Below are positions 25,167 to 34,631 of a stretch of 64,000 bases of DNA, piece by piece; position 1 is the first letter of the stretch, and every line of letters starts with the position of its first letter. The notes beneath the pieces are model-generated. The model searched no databases. It was given only the letters and a program-made list of their open reading frames with translations, and was not told where the DNA came from. A program made the translations under genes and the position numbers. The DNA comes from Candidatus Cloacimonetes bacterium 4572_55 (GTDB lineage: Bacteria > 4572-55), in NCBI GenBank assembly GCA_002084765.1, contig NBMB01000058.1, positions 1-64,000 of the forward strand, given 5' to 3'.

Positions 25167-25238
25167 GCGTTATCACCGCCCACTTGTGTAAAAAATAAAT
25201 TGCACCCGAATTAAAAATTTTACCAAACTCTTAGTCGG

Positions 25239-26117
25239 CTATGAGAGCTCATCAACCGAAAGACCCATTAAGTCCAGCACCCTCTCTAAATCCTTCCATG
25301 AATAGAACTCGATATAGAGCTTTCCTTTTTTCCCTCTTTTTCGAATGTCGATTTTTGTCTGGAAATGTTGTTGTAGCTGTTCCTTGACCCGTTGCACTTG
25401 TGAGTCCTTCCGAGGCTGATGAGATTTGGCGTTCATTTTCTGGACTTCCCGACGGATCATCTTTTCTGTATCTCGAACAGTCAGACCCTTATCGATAATC
25501 TGTTCGCAAAATTTCTCCTGCAACACTGATGTGGGGAGTCCCAGGAGTGCTCTCGCGTGGCCAACGCTCAACAATCCGGATCGAAGCCGGTTTTGCACTT
25601 TAATAGGTAACTTAAGTAACCTCATAGAATTAGATAGCGTCGATCTTTCCTTCCCCACACGCTTGGCAACTTCTGCTTGGGTTTGTCCGAATTCGTCCAT
25701 CAACTGCCGATACGCCATTGCCTCGTCAACTGGATTCAGGTCTTCTCGCTGAATATTCTCGATCAGTGCCAACTCCAGCATCTCCACGTCGTCTACATCC
25801 CTTAAAATAGCGGGAATCTCGTCAAATTTGGCAATTTTGACTGCTTGAAAGCGCCGCTCACCCGCGATAAGCTCGTATTGATTGCCTTTTCGACGAACCA
25901 AAATCGGTTGGACCACTCCTTTTTCTTTGATCGATTCCACCAGGTCTTGCAATTTCTTCGGATCAATATCTCGCCGGGGCTGATAAGGATTTGGAACGAT
26001 TTGGTTCACATCCAACGACAAAACCGAATCGTTAGGCAAATGTGTCTTCACATCCTCTACAAGATCTGTGTCCGGAATTAAAGCTTTGAGTCCCATTCCA
26101 AGTGCTTGTCTACCCAT
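25239..26117 (-). CDS. parB: Chromosome partitioning protein ParB (CTPase)
   Basis: The 292-residue ParB has the N-terminal partner stretch MGRQALGMGLKALIPD, the CTP-binding ParB/Srx box (NPYQPRR..., GERRFQAVKIA), NIQREDLNPVDEA, an HTH with TQAEVAKRVGKERSTLSNSMRLL, and a C-terminal dimer domain. It loads at parS and spreads; a near-consensus parS lies about 1.5 kb upstream at 27591. The start overlaps the parA stop by 8 bp, so the two are translationally coupled. Confidence 0.96.
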   Translation of the reverse strand: MGRQALGMGLKALIPDTDLVEDVKTHLPNDSVLSLDVNQIVPNPYQPRRDIDPKKLQDLVESIKEKGVVQPILVRRKGNQYELIAGERRFQAVKIAKFDEIPAILRDVDDVEMLELALIENIQREDLNPVDEAMAYRQLMDEFGQTQAEVAKRVGKERSTLSNSMRLLKLPIKVQNRLRSGLLSVGHARALLGLPTSVLQEKFCEQIIDKGLTVRDTEKMIRREVQKMNAKSHQPRKDSQVQRVKEQLQQHFQTKIDIRKRGKKGKLYIEFYSWKDLERVLDLMGLSVDELS

Positions 26118-26880
26118 TTTTCTGCATCACTTCCTTTGCTAATCGCAAATAGCTTGCCGACCCAACAGAGCGAATATCATATAAAATAATCGGCTTCCCA
26201 AAACTGGGAGCCTCGGACAACCGCACATTTCTCGGAATAATGGTTTCATAAAGTTTGTCTCCAAACCATTGCCGAACCTCTCTAATAATTTGTTTTGACA
26301 AATTCAGACGTTTATCATACATGGTCATCAAAATGCCCTCGATCCGCAATTGGGGATTCAGCCCCTTTTGCACCAGGCGAATCGTATTTAACAATTGGCT
26401 CAAGCCCTCCATTGCATAATATTCGCATTGGATCGGTATCAGGACAGATTTTGCAGCGGATAAAGCGTTGATTGTCAGAAGCCCTAACGAGGGAGGACAA
26501 TCGATCAACACGAAGTCATAATCGGATTTTATAGGCTCCAAAAGCCGCTTCAAACGGCGTTCCCTATTCTCCAAGTTCACCAATTCAACTTCAGCACCGG
26601 CAAGATTGCTGTGAGAAGGAACAACATCCAAATAGGTTATATCATTTTTTGCTTCCATGAGGATTTGGTCTAGCGTTGCGTTACCGATCAGAGCGTCGTA
26701 AATACTGCGTTTGACCAATGCTTTATCGATACCGACGCCGCTACAAGCATTTCCTTGCGGATCAATATCGATCAACAATGTTTTCTTTTCAGCAACCGCG
26801 AGGCATGCCGCCAGATTCACCGTTGTTGTCGTTTTGCCAACCCCGCCTTTCTGGTTGGCAATGGCAATTACTTTTCCCAC
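26110..26880 (-). CDS. parA: Chromosome partitioning ATPase ParA (Soj)
   Basis: The 256-residue protein is a deviant-Walker ATPase: VIAIANQKGGVGKTTTTVNLA at the N-terminus (signature lysine in KGGVGKTT), the Walker B-like DFVLIDCPPSLGLLT and the late PRNVRLSEAPSFGKPIILYD. ParA forms an ATP-dependent gradient on the nucleoid that pulls ParB-parS complexes. It lies 15 bp after rsmG and overlaps parB, in the standard origin-proximal rsmG-parA-parB order. Confidence 0.97.
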   Translation of the reverse strand: MGKVIAIANQKGGVGKTTTTVNLAACLAVAEKKTLLIDIDPQGNACSGVGIDKALVKRSIYDALIGNATLDQILMEAKNDITYLDVVPSHSNLAGAEVELVNLENRERRLKRLLEPIKSDYDFVLIDCPPSLGLLTINALSAAKSVLIPIQCEYYAMEGLSQLLNTIRLVQKGLNPQLRIEGILMTMYDKRLNLSKQIIREVRQWFGDKLYETIIPRNVRLSEAPSFGKPIILYDIRSVGSASYLRLAKEVMQKNG

Positions 26881-26895
26881 AGGTTCCCCTTCAAA

Positions 26896-27576
26896 TCAAA
26901 TAGATAGCGAATTTTTTCGGACTACAAAAAACAACCGCTGATATGGAAAATTTGGAGGTAAATGGGGCTTTATGACAACGTACGTAAAAGCGGAACTTAT
27001 TATTTGATCAACAGTTTCAAGTTCCTTTTCCACACAACCCCCCTTATAAAGAAGTAAGATACCATCCGGCGTTAAAAGTGGCAAGCAATTTTTTAGAATT
27101 AAGTCAAAATTTTCAACGGCACGGCTCACAATCAGATCAAAATTACCCGCAAAATCGGATTGAAACCGAGGGCACTCCAATCGAGAGTGAACTATCTCTA
27201 CCTCGGACAATTCCAATTTACGAACTGCGTTTTTCAAAAATGCAACCCGCTTGCGCTGCGCGTCCAATAGCATCATAGGGATTTCTGGCAGACAAATCTT
27301 CAACGGAATTCCCGGAAATCCCGCGCCGCTACCAGCGTCTAAAATATGAAAAATCTTTCGGGGGAGGAAATCAGGGATGCCGAAAAGCAAGAGTGAATCG
27401 ACAAAATGACGGATGACGAGTCGCTGTTCGTCCTGAGACGAAATCAGGTTATGCCGGCGGTTGGAAACAAGTAAAAAATCGTAAAATCGAGTAAATTGAT
27501 TTTTTTGCATCAACGAAAAACCAATTTTATAGAAATCCAATGCAGATTTTAGCACGCTTAAGTCAATTTTTGACAT
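26896..27576 (-). CDS. rsmG: 16S rRNA (guanine-N7)-methyltransferase RsmG
   Basis: The 226-residue SAM methyltransferase modifies G527 of 16S rRNA. Motifs are RHNLISSQDE, HFVDSLLL, the SAM loop ILDAGSGAGFPGIPLKI and DLIVSRAVENFD. The ATG at 27576 is chosen over an in-frame TTG at 27588, which lies closer to the parS element; neither has a strong ribosome binding site. It is located between mnmG and parA, as in many bacteria. Confidence 0.93.
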   Translation of the reverse strand: MSKIDLSVLKSALDFYKIGFSLMQKNQFTRFYDFLLVSNRRHNLISSQDEQRLVIRHFVDSLLLFGIPDFLPRKIFHILDAGSGAGFPGIPLKICLPEIPMMLLDAQRKRVAFLKNAVRKLELSEVEIVHSRLECPRFQSDFAGNFDLIVSRAVENFDLILKNCLPLLTPDGILLLYKGGCVEKELETVDQIISSAFTYVVIKPHLPPNFPYQRLFFVVRKNSLSI

Positions 27577-27590
27577 AATCTTATCCAAAA

Positions 27591-27606
27591 TGTTCCACGT
27601 GAAACA
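27591..27606. promoter_or_regulatory. parS centromere site
   Basis: TGTTCCACGTGAAACA differs at one position from the 16-bp parS consensus TGTTTCACGTGAAACA. It lies in the short gap between mnmG and rsmG, about 7.4 kb from dnaA, where ParB would load. Confidence 0.9.
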
Positions 27607-27621
27607 TTCGAAAGCAATAAA

Positions 27622-29502
27622 TCAATTGTTTCGAATCATTTTTCTTTTTCGATTTTTTAGCGAGATTAATAGAACGGAAATATCAGCGGGCGTGACGCCG
27701 GAAATCCTACCCGCCTGTCCGATGGACGCAGGCTGTATCGCTTTCATTTTCATCCGACCTTCCGTGGACAACCCTTTCACCTGATCATAATCAAACCCGT
27801 CGGGAATTCGCTTTTGCTCAAGCTGACGATAGCGACCGATTTCCTGATCTTGCCGCGCGATATATCCCTCGTATTTCAAAGCCAAGTTCACCTGGAACTC
27901 CACATCTTCAGAGAGATTACAAAAGTAGCCCATCCGCTTCACGCCGCTCATCCCCACTTCCGGTCGCCTGGCAACGTCGGACAACGCGCATTTGGAACGG
28001 AGATGCGAGCTTTCCAATTCTGACAAGACAGGATTGACCGACTCAGGGGAGACAGTTATGTGATCCAATTGATTTCGGACGCGTCCAATCTCGGCTTCTT
28101 TCATCTGAAGAGCCTCGTACCGCTCGTCGTTGATCAGTCCGTAATCGTGGCCGTAACGCGTCAGCCGCAGGTCTGCATTGTCCTGACGCAGGCGAAGCCG
28201 ATACTCTGCTCGAGATGTAAAAAGACGATACGGCTCGTCGATATTCTTTGTGACCAAATCGTCGATCATCACGCCAATATAAGATTCGGATCGATCCGGG
28301 ATAAAAAAGTCCTCGCCTCGCAACCGCTGCACCGCGTTGATCCCAGCGACTATGCCCTGACCAGCCGCCTCTTCATATCCAGAGGTGCCGTTGATCTGCC
28401 CGCAAAGAAAAAGATTTTTGACGACCCGAGTCTCTAACCCAGGGGTCAATTGGATCGGTGGGATAAAATCGTATTCAATGGCATAGCCGTATCGGATGAT
28501 CTCCGCGTTTGCATATCCTGGAATCGTTCGGATCGCCCGGTCTTGAATTTCTTTCGGCATGCTGGTAGAAAACCCATTCACATACATCAGATCATTGTCC
28601 AGGCCCTCTGGCTCCAGAATAATTTGATGCTTGGGCTTGTCCCGAAAACGAACGACTTTGTCCTCTACCGAAGGGCAATACCGCGCTCCAACCGCCTGAG
28701 TGCGACCAGCGTACATCGCCGTCCGATGTAAATTATCCAACAAAATACGATGCGTGGTCTCGTTCGTGTAAGAGGTATAGCAGCAAATCTGGGGCTGAGT
28801 TATTTGAACTGTGGAAAAAGAAAAACGCGGCGGCGGAACGTCTCCTTTCTGAACTTCCATTTGGCTGAAATCGATGGAACCCTTTCTCACTCGCGGGGGA
28901 GTGCCGGTCTTCATCCGACCGTGACGAAACCCGAGACCCTGCAAACTTATGGACAATTTTTCTGCGTGCCTCTCCCCTATCCGACCTCCAGGAAATCGCT
29001 CCTCGCCGATATGTATCAGTCCCCGCAAAAATGTTCCCGCGGCAATAATCACGGTCTCGGATCGGAAAAAAGCGAGACTTTCCGTCGCCACGCCCACGAT
29101 CTGTCCATTCTCCACGATCAACTCCTCGACCAACTCCTCATGCAGTCTCAAATTCGGCTGGGACTCCACGCGACGGAGCGTCTCTTGTCGATATAGCTCC
29201 CGATCTGCTTGCGCTCGCGGTGCCCAGACCGCGGGACCTTTGCTCAGATTCAACATGCGGAATTGGATACCGGTCGCGTCGATCACCTGGGCCATTTCTC
29301 CGCCCAGCGCGTCGATCTCCCGCACCACCTGTCCTTTTGCCGATCCGCCAATGGCTGGATTACAGGACATAGCTCCGACGTCCTCCCGACGAATGGTTAG
29401 CAGACCCACGGAATGACCCCGTCTGGCTCCGACCAACGCTGCTTCGACTCCTGCATGTCCCCCGCCGACGACCAAAATTTCATACTCAAATGTAGCTGTC
29501 AT
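27622..29502 (-). CDS. mnmG: tRNA uridine-5-carboxymethylaminomethyl modification enzyme MnmG
   Basis: The 626-residue FAD protein (former GidA) works with MnmE to modify U34 of certain tRNAs. It has the FAD-binding VVGGGHAGVEAA, SCNPAIGGSAKGQVVREIDALGG, the catalytic-region CYTSYTNETTH and FLCGQINGTSGYEEAAGQG. ATG 29502 with GGGAGA ahead is chosen; a longer frame to 29541 would run into mnmE. It starts 13 bp after the mnmE stop, which implies co-transcription with its partner. Confidence 0.96.
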   Translation of the reverse strand: MTATFEYEILVVGGGHAGVEAALVGARRGHSVGLLTIRREDVGAMSCNPAIGGSAKGQVVREIDALGGEMAQVIDATGIQFRMLNLSKGPAVWAPRAQADRELYRQETLRRVESQPNLRLHEELVEELIVENGQIVGVATESLAFFRSETVIIAAGTFLRGLIHIGEERFPGGRIGERHAEKLSISLQGLGFRHGRMKTGTPPRVRKGSIDFSQMEVQKGDVPPPRFSFSTVQITQPQICCYTSYTNETTHRILLDNLHRTAMYAGRTQAVGARYCPSVEDKVVRFRDKPKHQIILEPEGLDNDLMYVNGFSTSMPKEIQDRAIRTIPGYANAEIIRYGYAIEYDFIPPIQLTPGLETRVVKNLFLCGQINGTSGYEEAAGQGIVAGINAVQRLRGEDFFIPDRSESYIGVMIDDLVTKNIDEPYRLFTSRAEYRLRLRQDNADLRLTRYGHDYGLINDERYEALQMKEAEIGRVRNQLDHITVSPESVNPVLSELESSHLRSKCALSDVARRPEVGMSGVKRMGYFCNLSEDVEFQVNLALKYEGYIARQDQEIGRYRQLEQKRIPDGFDYDQVKGLSTEGRMKMKAIQPASIGQAGRISGVTPADISVLLISLKNRKRKMIRNN

Positions 29503-29515
29503 GCCAGATCTCCCA

Positions 29516-30898
29516 TTACTTACCGATACAAAATTTCTCAAAAATAGAGTTTAAGACATCTTCGTGGCTCACAACGCCAATGACCTCTCCAAGAGAACGG
29601 ATAGCGGCTTGCACGTCTACCGCCGCCAATTCCGGTGGATTGCCTTCTCGAAGCGAGCAAATCGATAGCCGGATCGATTCAAGAGCTTGTTGGAGGCATG
29701 TTTCTTGACGGAAATTCCCCGCGATAGCTCGGTCAAAAAAATGGGGATCATTACGGGCGATCCATTGCGCTATTGCTTGGGTCAAGTCGTCGATCCCCTG
29801 TCCGGTTAGTGCAGAGACTGAAACGAATACAACATCTGGCTCGATAGGAAGCACATGCGCTCCAGATGAAATCAGGTCTATTTTATTACAAACAACCATG
29901 TGGGGATACCCTTTGACGTATTGATAAAGTTCCCGCTCTTCTCGGTCAATATTTTGGCTTTGGTCCAGGACAAAAAGCACCAGATCCGCCTCTTGCACAG
30001 CTCTCCGAGAACGAGAAATCCCCTCATCCTCGATCTCGTTGTCAGTATTCTGCCTAATACCTGCGGCGTCAAACAATCGAAGAGGGACGCCCGAGATATT
30101 GACAGAGTCCTCGATCACGTCGCGAGTTGTTCCGGGAATGCTGCTGACAATTGCTCTTTTTTTCGTTAATAGCGCGTTAAAAATACTGGATTTCCCGACA
30201 TTTTCCTTGCCGCAAATCACGACGGACGCGCCCTCTTTTATGATCCGCCCTCGCTCGATATTGCCAATAATCAATTGGATTGCGCGCTTGGTCTCGGTGA
30301 GAAGCGAGATTATCTGCTCGGGATTATATGGATCAAGTTCTTCTTCGGAAAAATCAATTGCGAGTTCGATCCGGCTGGCAATCTCCAGCAGACCTTGTCT
30401 TAAATTGTGGACATATTTAGATAAATGACCAGCGAGTTGCTTGACTGCCAGCAATCCAGCCGAATCCGTTCGCGCGTGGATCAAATCGTCGATAGCTTCG
30501 GCTTGCGTCAGGTCCAACTTTCCGTTCAGAAAAGCCCGTTTCGTGAACTCTCCAGGCTCGGCTGCTCGGGCACCGTTATGGATCAAGTTTTTCAGGATCA
30601 GGCGAGCCGCGACCTGTCCCCCATGGCAGTTGATTTCTACCGTATCCTCGCCGGTGAATGTGGACGGCGCGCGCATGACTGTCAGCAAGACCTGGTCTAC
30701 AATGGTCTCTTGATCGGAAATCACGCTACCAAAACGGATTGTGTGGCTTTTCATTGAGGAGGGTTTTATCCTTGCCTTAAAGATACGGTCGGCGATTTTC
30801 AGGGCGTCGGCTCCACTGAGACGGACAATCGATATGGCTCCAACGCCTGGCGACGTGGAAATAGCGGCTATGGCGTCAAATTCTATTTCAAATTTCAT
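29516..30898 (-). CDS. mnmE: tRNA modification GTPase MnmE
   Basis: The 460-residue protein has an N-terminal tetrahydrofolate-binding domain (AAISTSPGVGAISIVRLSG), a helical domain, an embedded G domain (GKENVGKSSIFNALL, DAAGIRQNTDNEIEDEGI, NKID) and the C-terminal FCIGK with the conserved cysteine. It forms the MnmE-MnmG complex for wobble-uridine modification. The downstream mnmG supports this role. Confidence 0.96.
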   Translation of the reverse strand: MKFEIEFDAIAAISTSPGVGAISIVRLSGADALKIADRIFKARIKPSSMKSHTIRFGSVISDQETIVDQVLLTVMRAPSTFTGEDTVEINCHGGQVAARLILKNLIHNGARAAEPGEFTKRAFLNGKLDLTQAEAIDDLIHARTDSAGLLAVKQLAGHLSKYVHNLRQGLLEIASRIELAIDFSEEELDPYNPEQIISLLTETKRAIQLIIGNIERGRIIKEGASVVICGKENVGKSSIFNALLTKKRAIVSSIPGTTRDVIEDSVNISGVPLRLFDAAGIRQNTDNEIEDEGISRSRRAVQEADLVLFVLDQSQNIDREERELYQYVKGYPHMVVCNKIDLISSGAHVLPIEPDVVFVSVSALTGQGIDDLTQAIAQWIARNDPHFFDRAIAGNFRQETCLQQALESIRLSICSLREGNPPELAAVDVQAAIRSLGEVIGVVSHEDVLNSIFEKFCIGK

Positions 30899-31068
30899 GG
30901 TTTTTACCCTGCATTATTCATAAGCCTCGAAGAACCAGAGATATAAGATGTTTGATATTTAATGGGTTAAAGTCTATTTTTAACGACATTTCCAAGAGAA
31001 CTCAGCTTCTATGAGAATTTCAGAACCCTTATTTGGGCTGACTCTGCGCAAAAAGCTATACGAGACGA

Positions 31069-31545
31069 CTACATGTGACGCTTGCCTCTTTTGTGTCTGC
31101 TGCGAATCCGCACCTCATTGCGTTTTTTGTAGTTCTCAATATCCAGGATGACACGCTTTTGTTTAAAACCGTTGTTCATCCCGATTTTTTTTATCAGATG
31201 CTCCAGCGCGTTCAGATTTCTGCCGCTTTTTCCGATCAAGAGTCCGCCCAGCTCATTTGTATCCTCCACATTCAAATATACGGTGCCGTTGGAGTCGCTG
31301 GTGTTCACATCCACGGAAAAACCCATGCTTTTCAAAATACGGCTCAACATATCTTGATAAAAAACAAGGTCGTCTTTTCTTTCGACTTCCACTTCCGCGT
31401 CTTTTCTACCTATCAAACCGAACAATCCCGACCGCCCTTCCGATAAAATTCGGATTTCTGCGGCATCTCGAGTCAGCTCCAATTCTTTTAAGGCAAGATG
31501 AATAGCATCTTCAATTGTTCTACCTTTTATCATAATCTTATCCAT
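31069..31545 (-). CDS. jag: Jag-type RNA-binding protein lacking an R3H domain
   Basis: The 158-residue protein has the Jag_N domain (GRTIEDAIHLALKELEL...GLFGLIGRKDAEVEV) and a KH domain with GGLLIGKSGRNLNALEHLIKK. Jag/KhpB proteins usually end in an R3H domain of about 60 residues; here only a basic tail (YKKRNEVRIRSRHKRGKRHM) remains. The position after yidC is the normal one. AGGAG lies 9 nt before the ATG. It probably binds small or messenger RNAs affecting cell division and envelope genes, as in other bacteria. Confidence 0.85.
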   Translation of the reverse strand: MDKIMIKGRTIEDAIHLALKELELTRDAAEIRILSEGRSGLFGLIGRKDAEVEVERKDDLVFYQDMLSRILKSMGFSVDVNTSDSNGTVYLNVEDTNELGGLLIGKSGRNLNALEHLIKKIGMNNGFKQKRVILDIENYKKRNEVRIRSRHKRGKRHM

Positions 31546-31821
31546 GATTCAAATCTCCTTTCTTAAGGGTCTATTAATCTTTCGGTTGATTTGTTCGGGA
31601 AAATGAGAACACAGCGCAACTTCGAGATTGTATCGGTAAAATTTGGGTGGAGCTTATAAAAACAAAAAAAGCTCATGTGACCAATCTCGGTCTTTTTTGA
31701 TAACAAACAAATAATAATTTATACGAGTCCAACTGACTTTTATTGCCAACCGTTGGGGCTTCCCGAACATTTTTTATACCAATTTAGTCGCCGTGTCTCA
31801 AAAAAAATTGACAGCTTAATC

Positions 31822-33564
31822 TTACGAAACTACAGGGTCTTTTTTCTCCTCCTTTCGATATCGGTTGATCATCATCTGCTGGAGAATCGTGGCAATATTG
31901 CTCACAAACCAATAGAGGATCAGACCGCTTGACCATTGAAATGAAAATACAGTAAAAATGACCGGCATGAGATAAAGCATCATCTTTTGCTGCTGCGTTG
32001 CCGCGGAAGTGGACGACATCTTTTGCGTGGCGAACATGCTGGCTCCCATCACCAAGGGGAGCAGGCAGCCTAACAAAGAGAATTCAGGGCTTTGCGAGAG
32101 ATCGGAAATCCATAAAAAACGGGTGTCCCGTAGGTGAATTGTGGTTCGTAGAACATTAAACAGTGCCAAAAAAATCGGCATTTGGACAACGAGCGGCAGA
32201 CATCCGCCTACAGGATTAACCTTATGTTTTTGATACAGTTTGATCACATCTTGATTCAATTTTTGCGGATTGTCTTTATGTTTCGCTTTGAGCTTTTCCA
32301 TCTCTGGTTGCAGTTCTTGCATCGCCTTCATAGACTTAAGTTGCTTTTGCATAAGCGGATAAAAAATCAATTTTATCAGGATGGAAAAAGCAATGATCAC
32401 CAGGCCGTAGTTGGGAATAAAATCATGGAGCAGGGTGAAAACCAACAGCATCATGCGGCTGAGAGGCTCGATCCATTTCCAACCGAAATCCACAACGTGT
32501 TCCCAATTGCGATGGTATTTTTGTAGGACATCATAGGATTGGGGACCCAAATATATCTCGAAATCCTCTCGATTGTGACCCAAGGTTTCCGCTGGCAACC
32601 GCCACCGAGCCGATATGCGATTGGGCGTCTCTTCAGAGCTGATAAAAACAGCTTGTTCTAAATTGGTATTCAACGGCGAGACAATAAAGGCGAAATAGGT
32701 TGTCTTCAGAGCCAGCCAACGATAAGCACCCTCAATGGTCAACTCGCCTCCCGCTTTTGTCGCGTCTTTTTGATCGAAGTCCTCAATGTCGCCGGCATTG
32801 TCCACCAAAGCGGCAAGATTTTGAACGTCGATTTTGGTCTCCTTTTCGGTCAAATTGAGACCGCTATCCCATTGAAATTCTATTTTTTTGTCGATAAGAT
32901 CAATATTTTGCGCGTCTATGTCGAGTCCGAACGAATACTGACCGTTAGAAAATAAGTACTTGACCGTAATCCGCTGAAGACCTCTCTCCGCAGTCAATGT
33001 CAATGTATCCGATTCAGCTCCTTGAGTGAGATCAATTTTCTTTTTATCCGGCGTAAAAACCACCTGCGAAAAGTCAATATCTCGCTCATCCACATTCATC
33101 CGGAAGCTGAGATTGCATTCATTCTTTCTGGGATCAGGGCTCGAGATCAACGGCAGTTCCAGAACCCGTTCTCCGTCAACATAGCCCCTGAATTCTCTCA
33201 GTACCCATGATTCCAGGGATGCGCCGAGCGTCTGAATTTGAGCCTGATAAAAATCGGTTTTCACAGATATCGACTCTCCAGGAGATCTAAAATCGAAATC
33301 TTGGAAAATTGCCGCGGTTGTGTCCCCCAGATCGCTCATATCGGCATCAGCATAGAACAAGAGACTGTCCTCGGAAGAATTCCGCTTAACCTCTCGACCT
33401 CTTGATTGTAAATTTGATTGTAAATTTTTCGAATCGCTTCGAGTTGAATCAGGGTCGGTCGCCATTCGGTCAGTGAACTTTGATTTCGGCGGCGTCATGA
33501 CCGAATACCAAACCATCATAGTAATGAATATCAACAACATCGCCAGAATTAGGCGCTTTTCCAT
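31822..33564 (-). CDS. yidC: Membrane protein insertase YidC
   Basis: The 580-residue insertase has an N-terminal transmembrane helix (LILAMLLIFITMMVWYSV), a large periplasmic beta-sandwich domain (about 60-360) typical of Gram-negative YidC, and the conserved C-terminal core with PNYGLVIIAFSILIKLIFYPL, KMKALQP-like MKAMQELQPEMEKLKAKHKDNPQKLNQ, VNPVGGCLPLVVQMPIFLALF and a final helix with a basic tail. It inserts membrane proteins alone or with SecYEG. The gene lies between yidD and jag in the canonical rpmH cluster. A 276-bp gap, without a visible gene, separates it from jag. Confidence 0.96.
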   Translation of the reverse strand: MEKRLILAMLLIFITMMVWYSVMTPPKSKFTDRMATDPDSTRSDSKNLQSNLQSRGREVKRNSSEDSLLFYADADMSDLGDTTAAIFQDFDFRSPGESISVKTDFYQAQIQTLGASLESWVLREFRGYVDGERVLELPLISSPDPRKNECNLSFRMNVDERDIDFSQVVFTPDKKKIDLTQGAESDTLTLTAERGLQRITVKYLFSNGQYSFGLDIDAQNIDLIDKKIEFQWDSGLNLTEKETKIDVQNLAALVDNAGDIEDFDQKDATKAGGELTIEGAYRWLALKTTYFAFIVSPLNTNLEQAVFISSEETPNRISARWRLPAETLGHNREDFEIYLGPQSYDVLQKYHRNWEHVVDFGWKWIEPLSRMMLLVFTLLHDFIPNYGLVIIAFSILIKLIFYPLMQKQLKSMKAMQELQPEMEKLKAKHKDNPQKLNQDVIKLYQKHKVNPVGGCLPLVVQMPIFLALFNVLRTTIHLRDTRFLWISDLSQSPEFSLLGCLLPLVMGASMFATQKMSSTSAATQQQKMMLYLMPVIFTVFSFQWSSGLILYWFVSNIATILQQMMINRYRKEEKKDPVVS

Positions 33565-33645
33565 TGAAACCTCTTAACTTGGGTTATTCGTCGCTATATT
33601 ATCCGTTCCCTATTTACGATTTACGTAAATCATGATATCGCGCGG

Positions 33646-33855
33646 TCACGGAACCGGATCAAATCCTCCGTTGCAATAAGGATGACAGCGAAAAACTCGA
33701 AGTACGGATAAAAACAAACCTTTGAATATGCCGTATTTTTCCAAAGCTTGAATTGCGTATTGCGAACAAGTGGGTCGAAAGCGGCACACCGGCGGGAAAA
33801 GGGGAGAAATAAAGCGTTGATAAAATCCAATTAATTTGATCAAAATCGCTCTCAT
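33646..33855 (-). CDS. yidD: Membrane protein insertion efficiency factor YidD
   Basis: The 69-residue protein carries the YidD core: [32 protein letters not shown] and the C-terminal [12 protein letters not shown]. It associates with the inner membrane and aids YidC-dependent insertion. The start overlaps the rnpA stop (ATGA, 33852-33855). Confidence 0.93.
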   Translation of the reverse strand: MRAILIKLIGFYQRFISPLFPPVCRFRPTCSQYAIQALEKYGIFKGLFLSVLRVFRCHPYCNGGFDPVP

Positions 33856-34199
33856 TTGCGGTCAAGGATTAGGCGAGAATCTGGTAACGGTAACAGAGCC
33901 AATACAGTCTGGCGCAGTTCCCGACGAGTCAGTTGGGTCGCATGGGGTCGGATAATGAAAACCAACGCGCTCCCTGGCTCCAGACGATCGATATATAACC
34001 GCACCGTTTCCCGCACCCGACGTTTTATCCGATTGCGGACAATTGCGGCTCCGACTTTTTTGCCAATACTGACGCCCAAACCAAAGGGCTCCACTCCCTG
34101 GCAACGGAACCAATAACGGGTAATGCCTGACCGACTTTTACGAACGCCGGATCGAATCGCGATTCTGAACTCAAATGACGCCAAAGACCTCATCTTCAT
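33852..34199 (-). CDS. rnpA: Ribonuclease P protein component
   Basis: The 115-residue basic protein has the RNR signature [11 protein letters not shown] and the [15 protein letters not shown] segment before it. It supports RNase P RNA in 5' tRNA maturation. It lies 118 bp downstream of rpmH and overlaps yidD, the standard arrangement. Confidence 0.93.
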   Translation of the reverse strand: MKMRSLASFEFRIAIRSGVRKSRSGITRYWFRCQGVEPFGLGVSIGKKVGAAIVRNRIKRRVRETVRLYIDRLEPGSALVFIIRPHATQLTRRELRQTVLALLPLPDSRLILDRK

Positions 34200-34317
34200 T
34201 CTTCTGCAACTCCGAAGTTATGAATTTCACCAGATCGGATGATACAAAAAAACACGTTTCGATAGCGTTGTAAACGAAATACTCGCTTAACGTCGGGATT
34301 TGGGAAAAAATTCGCTG

Positions 34318-34452
34318 TCAAGCGCTCAATACCTTTCGTCCACGAGCGCGACGGCGGTTTAAAACTCGACGACCGGATTTGGTACCCATCCGCTTCCTGA
34401 ATCCATGATCATTTTTTCGCTTACGGTTACTTGGTTGAAATGTCCGTTTCAT
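34318..34452 (-). CDS. rpmH: 50S ribosomal protein L34
   Basis: A 44-residue gene: [37 protein letters not shown] and the end RKVLSA. GGAGG lies 8 nt before the ATG on the minus strand. L34 is the first gene of the origin-proximal rpmH-rnpA-yidD-yidC-jag cluster and has its own promoter at 34548-34576. Confidence 0.96.
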   Translation of the reverse strand: MKRTFQPSNRKRKNDHGFRKRMGTKSGRRVLNRRRARGRKVLSA

Positions 34453-34547
34453 TCTCTTTTTTCCTCCGAATTATTTCCAATTCAATTTTATTATCACATG
34501 AAGAACTTCTTAAATTATGTTAAATTGTGACAGAATAGACGATAAGA

Positions 34548-34576
34548 AAGATACAGAATGAAAATGGGGTTGTCAA
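34548..34576 (-). promoter_or_regulatory. rpmH promoter
   Basis: Minus strand TTGACA (34571-34576), 17-bp spacer, TATCTT (34548-34553). Spacer and -10 resemble those of the divergent dnaA promoter (shared ATTTTCATTCT). Confidence 0.72.
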
Positions 34577-34602
34577 GAAATTTTTCTATATACGGTTTTT
34601 GC

Positions 34603-34631
34603 TTGACAGCTATTTTCATTCTCTATATCTT
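34603..34631 (+). promoter_or_regulatory. dnaA promoter
   Basis: TTGACA (34603-34608), 17-bp spacer, TATCTT (34626-34631). It would give a dnaA leader of about 360 nt. Confidence 0.65.
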
